From: CAMAVH01 sp964628235
GTDB taxonomy: Bacteria > Pseudomonadota > Alphaproteobacteria > SMXQ01
NCBI GenBank assembly: GCA_964628235.1
Contig: CAZVLU010000007.1
Coordinates: 1 to 64,000 of the forward strand
Reading direction: 5' to 3'
DNA length: 64,000 bases
Shown: piece after piece, positions 1-7,432 of the stretch
How the letters are laid out: each line of letters begins with the position of its first letter
Numbering within the stretch: the first letter of the stretch is position 1
The notes under the pieces: generated by a model
What the model was told of the DNA's origin: nothing
Seen by the model: the letters and a program-made list of their open reading frames with translations, nothing else
The model's database searches: none
Position numbers and translations under genes: made by a program

Positions 1-1
1 G

Positions 2-385
2 CCGGTCGACGATGTCCGGCTGCTGCTCGTCGAAAGCATCGCCTATGTCATCGGCTGGACGGCCTTTCCGCTCGCCATGATCACCGTCGCCGACAAGCTC
101 GGCCGGGCGCAGTTCTATCCGCGCTACATCGTCGCCAACAATTGGGGCGGCTTGCTCGAAATGACCGCCTTCCTGCCGGCGGTCGCCGTCGCCGAAAGCT
201 TGCCGGCGCTCAGCGTGCTGCCGGCGCTCGTCGCCATGGCGATGTTCGCCTATCAATGGTTCATCGCGCGCACCGCGCTGATGCTGACCAGCCGGCAAGC
301 GCTGGTGCCGGTGGCGGTGAATTTCGCCATCGGCCTCGCCGTCGCCCTGGTGGCGCGCACGCTGCTCGCCACGCCGGCGGCGTGA
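2..385 (+). CDS. C-terminal part of an integral membrane protein, function unknown (5' end outside window)
   Basis: An open frame enters from the left edge and ends with TGA at 383-385, leaving the last 127 residues. They are dominated by hydrophobic stretches (about residues 8-27, 45-80 and 100-122), consistent with three or four membrane helices. I recognise no family motif. The next gene lies on the other strand and a palindromic repeat follows the stop codon. The reading frame is continuous from base 2, so the true start lies upstream of the window. Confidence 0.6.
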   Translation, partial: PVDDVRLLLVESIAYVIGWTAFPLAMITVADKLGRAQFYPRYIVANNWGGLLEMTAFLPAVAVAESLPALSVLPALVAMAMFAYQWFIARTALMLTSRQALVPVAVNFAIGLAVALVARTLLATPAA

Positions 386-422
386 CGCTGAGGGCGTGAC
401 GGCATCATCCACCGATTTGCCA

Positions 423-558
423 TTTTATAAAGCGTCATGCCCGCACTTGGTGCGGGCATCCACGCCTTGCGATGATGCCGACAAGAAGGCGTGGATACGC
501 GTCGGCCATTGACCGACCTTCGGTCGGACCCAAGCCCGGCCATGACGATGTGAGTTAG
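423..558. repeat. Dispersed palindromic intergenic repeat, copy A
   Basis: The core begins GTCATGCCCGCACTTGGTG and ends in GGCCATGAC, so its ends are inverted repeats. Inside are further hairpins (CCGCACTTGGTGCGG, CCGACCTTCGGTCGG) and the pair CATCCACGCCTT / AAGGCGTGGAT. A near-identical core occurs at 25109-25225. Here the left flank is TTTTATAAAG and the right flank GATGTGAGTTAG; in the other copy CTAACTCACATC is on the left. It lies between the convergent membrane-protein gene and the orphan gene at 577-1023. Confidence 0.8.
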
Positions 559-576
559 GGCTATGGCCCTTAAGAC

Positions 577-1023
577 TTAGCTGAAAGCCTTGATCACGCC
601 AGCGCGCACGTCGGCCGGCAGGCGATAGTGATATTCGCCGGCTTCGCCTTGCCATTCGCGCAGGACGAACAGCCCTTCGCGGCCGGGCAGCAGGCGCGCC
701 AGCGTCTTGCCGAGGCCGGAGAACACGCCAGCGAGTTTCTGGCTGCTCGACAGCCCAAGCAAATCCTTGAGCGTGTTCGACGCGATGCCCGCCTCGCCGG
801 CCTGGGCCATTTCCCACAGGAGATTGGCGGCAAGGCTTTCCGGGCCGTAGCAGCGGCAGACGGCGGCGATGTCCTCGGGCGTCAGCGGTTTGGCATCCTC
901 GACCGCGCCATCCGCGCTCAAGTTCACCACCAGCCGGCCATCGGCAAGGGCGCGCTGAAATTCCGCCAGGGTCAGGCTGACCGTGAGATTGATGCGTTTG
1001 TCGCCGGAGAAGCTGATATCCAT
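577..1023 (-). CDS. Hypothetical protein (148 aa)
   Basis: A 148-residue soluble protein with no signal peptide or membrane helix and no motif I recognise. Composition is normal for a real gene of this genome, and no longer frame competes on the other strand. The N-terminal third (MDISFSG, then alternating hydrophobic residues) looks like beta strands. A central segment contains CRCYG, and the C-terminal half is rich in Leu, Gly and Ser. The upstream spacer is unusually AT-rich and holds a direct repeat, so it probably has its own promoter. Function unknown; existence fairly likely. Confidence 0.6.
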   Translation of the reverse strand: MDISFSGDKRINLTVSLTLAEFQRALADGRLVVNLSADGAVEDAKPLTPEDIAAVCRCYGPESLAANLLWEMAQAGEAGIASNTLKDLLGLSSSQKLAGVFSGLGKTLARLLPGREGLFVLREWQGEAGEYHYRLPADVRAGVIKAFS

Positions 1024-1166
1024 GGGCTCAGCTTACAGAGTTCATACAGTGTATAAAATATAAATTGTTCGTTTAGACAGTTTTTATATATTTTTCGATG
1101 CTGGCGAATTCAAAGTGTATAAAATGCATAAACATGATTCAATGTGAATATACGGCGTACAAACTT
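1024..1166 (-). promoter_or_regulatory. AT-rich spacer with direct repeat AGTGTATAAAAT
   Basis: This 143-base gap between the 3' end of truA and the start of the orphan gene is strikingly AT-rich against its surroundings. The 12-mer AGTGTATAAAAT occurs at 1048-1059 and again at 1114-1125, 66 bases apart. It probably carries the promoter and perhaps a protein-binding site for the gene at 577-1023. No specific regulator is identifiable. Confidence 0.4.
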
Positions 1167-1904
1167 CTAATATCGAACTTCCGTCAGGTAAAGCCCGTCT
1201 GCCGGCGCGGTCGGGCCGCCCTGGGTACGGTCGGCCGCCGCCAGCGCCCTGGCGACATCGCGGGCCGACCATTTGCCTTCGCCGACCAGTTTCAACGTGC
1301 CGACCATGATGCGCACCTGGTTGTGCAGGAAAGAGCGCGCCTTGGCGGTGACATGGATTTCATCGCCCACCCGGCTGACCGACAGCTCATCGAGGGTTTT
1401 GAGCGGGCTCGGGGCCTGACACTCGCTGCTGCGAAAGCTGGTGAAGTCGTGATGGCCGACCAATTCCTGCGCCGCTTCGTGCATCGCCGCGGCATCGAGG
1501 GTGAAGGGCAAATGCCAGACATGGCCGCGCTCAAGCACCGCCGGCGCCCGGCGCATGAGGATGCGATAGAGGTAGGAGCGCCCGGTGGCCGAGAAGCGCG
1601 CATGGAAATCGGGCGCTGCAAGCTCGGCCTGCAAGACGGCGATGGGATGCGGCCGCAGATGAAAGTTCAGCGCGTCGCGCACCTTGTCGGGCGGCGTGTC
1701 CTTGGCGACCTCGAAATGGGCGACCTGGCCGAGGGCGTGGACACCGGCATCGGTGCGGCCCGCGCCATAGACCATCGTGCGCTGCTGGCAGAAGGCTTCG
1801 ACAGCGTCTTCGAGCGCCTGCTGCACCGACAGGCCGTTGTCCTGCCGCTGCCAGCCGACAAAGGGGCCGCCGTCATATTCGATGGTGAGCTTATAGCGCG
1901 GCAT
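1167..1904 (-). CDS. truA: tRNA pseudouridine(38-40) synthase TruA
   Basis: TruA converts uridines 38-40 of the tRNA anticodon arm to pseudouridine. The 245-residue product has the family N-terminus YKLTIEYDGGPFVGWQRQ and the catalytic motif GRTDAGVHA, whose Asp is the nucleophile; length is normal. The open frame runs further upstream to 2126, but that extension lies inside fmt and is Arg/Ser-rich, so the ATG at 1904 is the start. It overlaps the end of fmt by 14 bases, making def-fmt-truA one operon for translation maturation on the minus strand. Confidence 0.95.
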   Translation of the reverse strand: MPRYKLTIEYDGGPFVGWQRQDNGLSVQQALEDAVEAFCQQRTMVYGAGRTDAGVHALGQVAHFEVAKDTPPDKVRDALNFHLRPHPIAVLQAELAAPDFHARFSATGRSYLYRILMRRAPAVLERGHVWHLPFTLDAAAMHEAAQELVGHHDFTSFRSSECQAPSPLKTLDELSVSRVGDEIHVTAKARSFLHNQVRIMVGTLKLVGEGKWSARDVARALAAADRTQGGPTAPADGLYLTEVRY

Positions 1905-2835
1905 CTGTGTCGGGCGTCTCGAGCCAGGTGCCGGGCGGCAGCGGATAGCCGCGCAAGAATGCCGGCGCGTCGAGCGCCGCTTTACCTTCACGCTGCAATT
2001 TCTTGAGCGTGATGACGCCTTCGCCGCAGGCGACGTTGAGCAAGTCGTCGAGCACCATGCCGGGCATTTTGCGCGCCATGTCGGTATGGGCATAGACCTC
2101 GAGCAACTTGATGCGCTTGCCGTCATGGGCGAAGAACGCGCCGGGCCACGGCGTCAGCGCGCGCACCTGACGCGCGATCTCGGCGGCGGATTTGCGCCAG
2201 TCGATGATGCCGTCGGCGCGCGTCAGCTTCTTGGCATAAGTCGCGCCCTCGGCCGGCTGCGGCCTGGGCTTGAGCTGGCCGGCGGCCAAGGCATCGAGGG
2301 CCTCGACGATCAATTGGGCGCCGAGCTCAGACAAGGCGTCGTGCAGATGATCCGCCGTGGTCTGGGGACCGATCGGCACCGTCTCGCGCAGCAGCATGGG
2401 GCCGGTGTCGAGCCCCTCGTCCATCTGCATGATGGTGATGCCGGACTCGCTGTCGCCGGCGAGAATCGCGCGCTGGATGGGGGCCGCGCCGCGCCAGCGC
2501 GGCAACAGCGAGCCGTGGATGTTGAGGCAACCGTGCTTGGGCGCTTGCAGCACCGCTTTGGGCAGGATCAGGCCGTAGGCGACGACGACGGCGACATCGA
2601 GCTTGAGGGCGGCGAATTCCGCCTGGGCCGCCGGCGTTTTCAGCGAGGCCGGCGTGAACACCGGCAGTCCGAGCGCCAGCGCCGCTTCATGCACTTCGGA
2701 GCGCTTTTCCGATTGGCCGCGGCCGGCGGGGCGCGGCGGCTGGCTGTAAACGGCGGCGATGTCGTGGCCGGCCTCATGCAGCGCCTTCAGCGCCGGCACG
2801 GAAAAGCCCGGCGTGCCCATGAAGGCGATCCGCAT
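1891..2835 (-). CDS. fmt: Methionyl-tRNA formyltransferase
   Basis: Fmt transfers a formyl group from 10-formyltetrahydrofolate to initiator Met-tRNA. The 314-residue length is typical. Visible motifs are the N-terminal MRIAFMGTPGFSVPAL, the folate/catalytic segment HGSLLPRWRGAAPI (Asn-His-Ser type active site) and the GLDTGPML segment; the C-terminal OB-like domain starts near residue 205. It starts two bases after the def stop codon and its own end overlaps the start of truA, so the three genes are cotranscribed and probably translationally coupled. Confidence 0.96.
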   Translation of the reverse strand: MRIAFMGTPGFSVPALKALHEAGHDIAAVYSQPPRPAGRGQSEKRSEVHEAALALGLPVFTPASLKTPAAQAEFAALKLDVAVVVAYGLILPKAVLQAPKHGCLNIHGSLLPRWRGAAPIQRAILAGDSESGITIMQMDEGLDTGPMLLRETVPIGPQTTADHLHDALSELGAQLIVEALDALAAGQLKPRPQPAEGATYAKKLTRADGIIDWRKSAAEIARQVRALTPWPGAFFAHDGKRIKLLEVYAHTDMARKMPGMVLDDLLNVACGEGVITLKKLQREGKAALDAPAFLRGYPLPPGTWLETPDTDAAL

Positions 2836-2837
2836 GC

Positions 2838-3371
2838 TTAGGACCGGGCGACGGCGATCGGCTCGGCGCTCTTTTTCGCCTTGCCGAGCTTGCGCAGGAT
2901 GATGCCGCGCTTGAGCGCGCTGAGATGATCGACGAACAGCGTGCCCGTGAGATGGTCGATCTCATGCTGGACGCAGACGGCAAGCAGGCCCTCGGCCTCG
3001 ATCTCGCGGATCTCGTTCTGCTCGTCGAGGTAGCGCACGCGCACGCGGGCGGACCGCTCGACATCGGCGTAATATTCGGGCACCGAGAGGCAGCCCTCCT
3101 CGTAGGTCGCCGTCTCGTCCGACTTCCAGATGATCTCCGGGTTGGCCATGCGGTAGGGATGCGGCGGCTGCCCCTTGTCGGCGACATCGATGACGATGAT
3201 GCGCTTGGCCACCCCGACCTGGGGCGCGGCCAAGCCGATGCCGGGCGCCACATACATCGTCTCCAGCATGTCGTCCATCAGCCGGCGCGTTTGCGCATCG
3301 ACCTTGTCGACGGCCTTGGCCTGGAGTTTGAGGCGCGGATCAGGCGCGGTGATGATGGGCAAAACGGCCAT
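2838..3371 (-). CDS. def: Peptide deformylase
   Basis: Removes the N-formyl group from new polypeptides, the step that follows Fmt in the same pathway. All three family motifs are present in the 177 residues: GIGLAAPQVG, EEGCLSVP (the Cys is a metal ligand) and QHEIDHL (two His ligands and the catalytic Glu). The C-terminus is basic (KRGIILRKLGKAKKSAEP), as in many alphaproteobacterial enzymes. It is the first gene of the def-fmt-truA operon and is divergent from rmuC, with about 130 bases between them for both promoters. Confidence 0.96.
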   Translation of the reverse strand: MAVLPIITAPDPRLKLQAKAVDKVDAQTRRLMDDMLETMYVAPGIGLAAPQVGVAKRIIVIDVADKGQPPHPYRMANPEIIWKSDETATYEEGCLSVPEYYADVERSARVRVRYLDEQNEIREIEAEGLLAVCVQHEIDHLTGTLFVDHLSALKRGIILRKLGKAKKSAEPIAVARS

Positions 3372-3502
3372 GGGCGGAGGAGTCCTTTCGGCCTTTAGGT
3401 AGGACGCGCGGGGGCGAGCGTCAAGCGTGCGGTCGGTCGCGGAAAGAGGCTGGCCATGCTAGTCTGCGCGGCAACTTCAAACGCCCGAATGTCCGAGATT
3501 CC

Positions 3503-4957
3503 ATGACTCAGCTCGAAATCATCCTGCTCGTCGCCGTCGCCGCCTGTGCCGCCACGCTCCTGACGCTGGCACTGCGCTGGCGCGGCCTCAACGCCGACGC
3601 CGCCGAGGCCCGCCTGCTCGCCGCCGAAAGCCAGAAAACCGCCGAAGAGCGGCTCGGCGCCATGCGCAGCGCCGAGGCGCGGCTGCAGAGCGCCCAAGAC
3701 AGCTTGGCCGCAGCCCAGGCGGAACGCGACGCGGCGGTCCAGGCGCGCGACGCCGCGCGCGACGCGCAACGCGACGCCGAACAGCAGGCCGCCCTCGCCC
3801 GCCAGGCGCAGGCCGAAGTCGAGCGCCGCATGGGCGACTGGGAAGCGACCAAGGCGCAGATGCTGGAAGCGACCAAAGCCGCCATGCTGACCACGACGCG
3901 CGAAGCCTCCTCCAAGCTGCTGGAAGACCACAAGCGCGAGGCCGAAGCGCGCAAGAAGGAGGACGAAGCGTTCGTCAAAAAGACCACCGAAGGACTCTAC
4001 GGCCAGTTCGGCAAGCTGAGCGACAGCGTCACCACGCTGCACGGCCAGATCCAGCAGACCTCGCAACAGACCGACATGATTCACCGCGCGCTCTCTAACC
4101 CCGCCGGCGCCGGCTATTACGCCGAGATCGGCCTGGAGAACGCGCTGAAGGACTTCGGCCTGCAGATCGGCCGCGACTTCGCCATGCAATACAGCATGGA
4201 CGGCCATGCCGAGGATTCGCGGCTGCGCCCCGACGCCGTAGTCTTCCTGCCGGGCAACGCCGTGCTGACCATCGACAGCAAGGCGTCGCAGCATCTGCTG
4301 AAGGCCGCCGCCGCCGAGGGCACGGAGGGCGAAGCCGAAGCCTATGCCGCGCTCTCCGCCAGCATGAACAAGCATCTCAAGGCGCTCGGCGACAAGGATT
4401 ACGCCTCGGCATACCGCGCCGCCTGCCTCGCCGCCGGCAAAAGCGGCGAGGTCTCGCATTGCATCAACATCATGTATCTGCCGACTGAAGCGGCGGTCGA
4501 GCGCCTGATGCGCGCCGATCCGGATTTTCCGCGCAAAGCTGTCGAGCGGAACATCGTCGTCGCCGGGCCGAGCGCGCTGATGGCTCATATCGGTTTCGCG
4601 CGCATGCAGATCGCGTTCGGCCGCCAGGTCGATAACCAGCAGCAGATCGTCGAAGCGGCGCAAGACCTGCTAGACGCCGTGGCGACCACGGTCGGCTATG
4701 TCGCCGACGTCGGCAAAGGCATTCGCGCGGCAGCCAAGAATCACGAGAAGCTGGTCAAGTCGGTCAACGCGCGCCTGTTGCCGCGCCAACGCCAACTCGT
4801 CGAACTCGGCGTGCAGGATAAGAAAAAGAAGCAACTGCTGTCGCGCATTCCGAGCTTCAAATATCTCGCCATGGAAGAGAGCGACATCATCGATGCCGAA
4901 GTCGAGGAGATCGACGAGGCGCGCGCCCTGACCGATCAGCGCCGCGACGAGGAATAG
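3503..4957 (+). CDS. rmuC: DNA recombination protein RmuC
   Basis: RmuC-family proteins limit inversions at short inverted repeats and carry a predicted PD-(D/E)XK nuclease fold. This 484-residue protein has an N-terminal membrane helix (residues 4-25), a long Ala/Glu/Arg coiled coil (about 30-170) and then the conserved domain, including GYYAEIGLENALKDFGL, RPDAVVFLPGNAVLTIDSKA (the likely nuclease core with its Asp and Lys) and IGFARMQIAFGRQVDNQQQI. The tail is acidic. It is transcribed alone, divergent from def and convergent with bioA across a palindromic hairpin. Confidence 0.92.
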   Translation: MTQLEIILLVAVAACAATLLTLALRWRGLNADAAEARLLAAESQKTAEERLGAMRSAEARLQSAQDSLAAAQAERDAAVQARDAARDAQRDAEQQAALARQAQAEVERRMGDWEATKAQMLEATKAAMLTTTREASSKLLEDHKREAEARKKEDEAFVKKTTEGLYGQFGKLSDSVTTLHGQIQQTSQQTDMIHRALSNPAGAGYYAEIGLENALKDFGLQIGRDFAMQYSMDGHAEDSRLRPDAVVFLPGNAVLTIDSKASQHLLKAAAAEGTEGEAEAYAALSASMNKHLKALGDKDYASAYRAACLAAGKSGEVSHCINIMYLPTEAAVERLMRADPDFPRKAVERNIVVAGPSALMAHIGFARMQIAFGRQVDNQQQIVEAAQDLLDAVATTVGYVADVGKGIRAAAKNHEKLVKSVNARLLPRQRQLVELGVQDKKKKQLLSRIPSFKYLAMEESDIIDAEVEEIDEARALTDQRRDEE

Positions 4958-4975
4958 GCAAGCCCCAATTAAAAT

Positions 4976-5010
4976 CCGTCATACCCGGGCTTGGCCCGGG
5001 CATGACGCGG
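4976..5010. repeat. Short palindromic hairpin related to the GTCATGCCCG repeat, likely two-way terminator
   Basis: The sequence forms a nearly perfect hairpin: GTCATACCCGGGC, loop TTG, GCCCGGGCATGAC. It carries the same outer GTCAT.CCCG / CGGGCATGAC ends as the larger repeats at 423-558 and 25096-25237 but lacks their interior, so it looks like a minimal unit of that family. It sits between the convergent ends of rmuC and bioA, where it could end transcription both ways, although no strong T-run follows it. Confidence 0.6.
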
Positions 5011-5017
5011 AAGGACG

Positions 5018-6301
5018 TTACCCGAACTTCCGCGACCACTCCCCGACCACCTTCGCCATGCCGTCGGTCAGCCGCGCGAGATCGGCGGGCTCCATGGTGA
5101 AGGCCGGCGTGCAATAGACGATGTCGGCGAAGGGGCGCAGCCACAGGCCCTCCTGCACGAAACGCTCGCGCAGCCAATTCAGGCCCTTCATCTCCTGCAA
5201 TTGAATGACGCCAATGGCGCCCTTGGCGCGGACGTCTGCGACGCCCGCCAACTTGCGGCAGGGCTCCAGCGCATCGCGCAAATGCGCTTCGATGGCCGCC
5301 ACTTGTTGCAGGCGCGGCTCGCGCGCGAATAGATCGAGCGACGCGTTGGCGGCGGCGCAAGCCAGCGGATTGGCCATGAAGGTCGGGCCATGCATCAGCG
5401 CCTTTTGCGGATCGTCGCTCAAGAACGCCTCGAACACGCGCTTGCTCGCCACCGTGGCGCCGAGGCCGATGCTGCCGCCGGTCAGCGCCTTCGACAGGCA
5501 GATGATGTCCGGCGTCACGCCGGCCTGCTCGCAGGCGAACATGCTGCCCGTGCGGCCGAAGCCGGTGGCGACCTCGTCGAGGATCAGCAACAGGCCGTGG
5601 CGGGCGCAGGCGTCGCTGATGACACGCAAGACCTCGGGCGCGTGGACTTTCATGCCGCCGGCGCCCTGCACCAAGGGCTCGACAATGACGCCGGCGATAC
5701 GCGAGCGCTCGCCGGCCAGCAAGGAGTCGAACGCCACCTCGGCGGCGCGGCCGATCGGCAGGTCAGAAATGATGTGTTCGGGGATGTAGCCGCGAAACAG
5801 GACATGCATGGCGTCCTCGTCCTCGGTGTCGCTCACCGCCATGCCGCCCATGGTGTCGCCGTGATAGCCGTGGCGAAAGGCGACGAACTTGTTCCGCCCG
5901 GTCTGGCCCTGGTTCAGCCAGAACTGCACCGCCATCTTGAGCGCCACCTCGACGGCGACCGAACCGGAATCGCAGAAAAACACGCGCTCCAAGTCGCCGG
6001 GCAGCAGCGCGGCCAAGCGCGCCGCCAGCTTGGCCGCCGGCTCATGGGCCAGGCCGGCGAACATGACATGCGGCATCTGCTCGGCCTGGCGGCGGATGGC
6101 GTCGACGATATGCGGATGATTGTAGCCGTGGCAGGCCGTCCACCAGGAGGCGAGGCCGTCGATCAGCTTGCGGCCGTCGGCCAGTTCGATGCGCACGCCA
6201 TCTGTGCCGACGACGGGCAGCGGCGGCAAGGCCGTGCGCATCTGGCTATAGGGCATCCAGAGATGCGCCAGGCCCGCATTCAGCCAGGCCGGATCACTCA
6301 T
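5018..6301 (-). CDS. bioA: Adenosylmethionine-8-amino-7-oxononanoate aminotransferase
   Basis: BioA makes 7,8-diaminopelargonic acid from KAPA with S-adenosylmethionine as amino donor. The 427-residue PLP enzyme shows HLWMPYSQM near the start (BioA signature), DGLASWWTACHGYNHP, SGSVAVEVALKMA, FRHGYHGDTMG, LDEVATGFGRTG (PLP-contacting Asp) and SKALTGG with the Schiff-base Lys. The frame continues 17 codons further upstream inside bioB, but the ATG at 6301, directly after the bioB stop, fits the family N-terminus. Cotranscribed with bioB. Confidence 0.95.
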   Translation of the reverse strand: MSDPAWLNAGLAHLWMPYSQMRTALPPLPVVGTDGVRIELADGRKLIDGLASWWTACHGYNHPHIVDAIRRQAEQMPHVMFAGLAHEPAAKLAARLAALLPGDLERVFFCDSGSVAVEVALKMAVQFWLNQGQTGRNKFVAFRHGYHGDTMGGMAVSDTEDEDAMHVLFRGYIPEHIISDLPIGRAAEVAFDSLLAGERSRIAGVIVEPLVQGAGGMKVHAPEVLRVISDACARHGLLLILDEVATGFGRTGSMFACEQAGVTPDIICLSKALTGGSIGLGATVASKRVFEAFLSDDPQKALMHGPTFMANPLACAAANASLDLFAREPRLQQVAAIEAHLRDALEPCRKLAGVADVRAKGAIGVIQLQEMKGLNWLRERFVQEGLWLRPFADIVYCTPAFTMEPADLARLTDGMAKVVGEWSRKFG

Positions 6302-6302
6302 C

Positions 6303-7334
6303 TTAGGAGCAGGAGGCTTTGTCGCAAGAATTGGCCATCGGCTTGTAACCAAGCTTGCTGAGCAGCGCTTCGTCGTCGTTGCCTTGCGGGTTCGGCGTGG
6401 TCAGCAGCTTGTCGCCATAGAAGATCGAATTGGCGCCAGCGAGCAAGCAAAGCGCCTGCGTCGCTTCGTCCATCTCCAGGCGGCCGGCGGCGATGCGGAC
6501 CATCGAGGCCGGCATCATGATGCGCGCGACGGCGATGGTGCGGACGAAATCGAACTTGTCGAGGTTGGCGGCGCCCTCCTCGATCTCCTTGGAGAACGGC
6601 GTGCCCTCGATCTTGACCAGCGCGTTGATCGGTACCGAATCGGGATGCTGCGGCAAGTTGGCCAGCGTCACCAGCATCGAGGCGCGATCATGCTCGCCCT
6701 CGCCCATGCCGATGATGCCGCCGCAGCAGACCTTGATGCCAGCATCGCGCACATTGGCCAACGTCTCGAGCCGGTCGCCGTAAGTGCGCGTCGAGACCAC
6801 CTGCGGGTAATATTCCGCCGAGGTGTCGAGGTTGTGATTGTAGTAATCGAGACCGGCGTCCTTCAGGCGCTCCGCCTGCGCCGCTTCCAACATGCCAAGC
6901 GTGACGCAGGTCTCGAGGCCGAGCGCCTTGACGCCTTCGATCATCGGCAGGATGCGGTCGAGATCGCGCTCCTTCGGGCCACGCCAGGCGGCGCCCATGC
7001 AGAAGCGCCCGGCGCCGGCCTCCTTGGCGGCTTTCGCGGCGGCAAGCACTTCGTCGAGCGCCATCAATTTTTCGGCCTTGAGGCCGGTGTCGTAGCGCGA
7101 GCTTTGCGCGCAATAGCCGCAATCTTCCGGGCAGCCGCCGGTCTTGACGTTGAGCAGCGTCGAGAGCTGCACCGCGTTGGGATCGAAATATTGCCGCAGC
7201 AGCCCCTGCGCCTTGAATAAGAGATCGTTCAGCGGCAGAGCGAACAGCGCCTCGGCCTCGGCCTTGGTCCAATCGTGACGGATATTGGGGTCGGCAGAGA
7301 CAGCAGGCGTGTCGATGCGCAGTTGCGTGGCCAT
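6303..7334 (-). CDS. bioB: Biotin synthase
   Basis: Radical-SAM enzyme that inserts sulfur into dethiobiotin. The 343-residue product has the radical-SAM cluster motif CPEDCGYC near residue 63 and the conserved segments YYNHNLDTS, GGIIGMGE and NSIFYGDKLLTT. The C-terminus ends in a Cys-containing tail (CDKASCS). The ATG at 7334 is preceded by AGGAAG at seven bases, better than the in-frame ATG at 7367. It lies first in bioBA, and a promoter with an inverted repeat at its start point lies just upstream. Confidence 0.96.
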   Translation of the reverse strand: MATQLRIDTPAVSADPNIRHDWTKAEAEALFALPLNDLLFKAQGLLRQYFDPNAVQLSTLLNVKTGGCPEDCGYCAQSSRYDTGLKAEKLMALDEVLAAAKAAKEAGAGRFCMGAAWRGPKERDLDRILPMIEGVKALGLETCVTLGMLEAAQAERLKDAGLDYYNHNLDTSAEYYPQVVSTRTYGDRLETLANVRDAGIKVCCGGIIGMGEGEHDRASMLVTLANLPQHPDSVPINALVKIEGTPFSKEIEEGAANLDKFDFVRTIAVARIMMPASMVRIAAGRLEMDEATQALCLLAGANSIFYGDKLLTTPNPQGNDDEALLSKLGYKPMANSCDKASCS

Positions 7335-7346
7335 GAGAGCTTCCTG

Positions 7347-7393
7347 GTAACCAATCGTTACGGGCAATCTAGTCCAAAGGCATCGCTTGGCAA
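7347..7393 (-). promoter_or_regulatory. Predicted bioB promoter with operator-like inverted repeat
   Basis: Reading the minus strand, TTGCCA (7388-7393) and TAGATT (7366-7371) are separated by 16 bases and make a plausible sigma-70 promoter. Just downstream, at the expected start of transcription, GTAAC-N5-GTTAC (7347-7361) is an exact inverted repeat ending next to the bioB ribosome binding site. Position and symmetry suggest a repressor site controlling bioBA and perhaps the divergent bioFD. It resembles neither the BioR box (TTAT..ATAA) nor the long BirA operator. Inference from sequence only. Confidence 0.45.
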
Positions 7394-7432
7394 AGCCTGG
7401 GATTATTGCGAATTTGACGGTCCTTGCGACAA

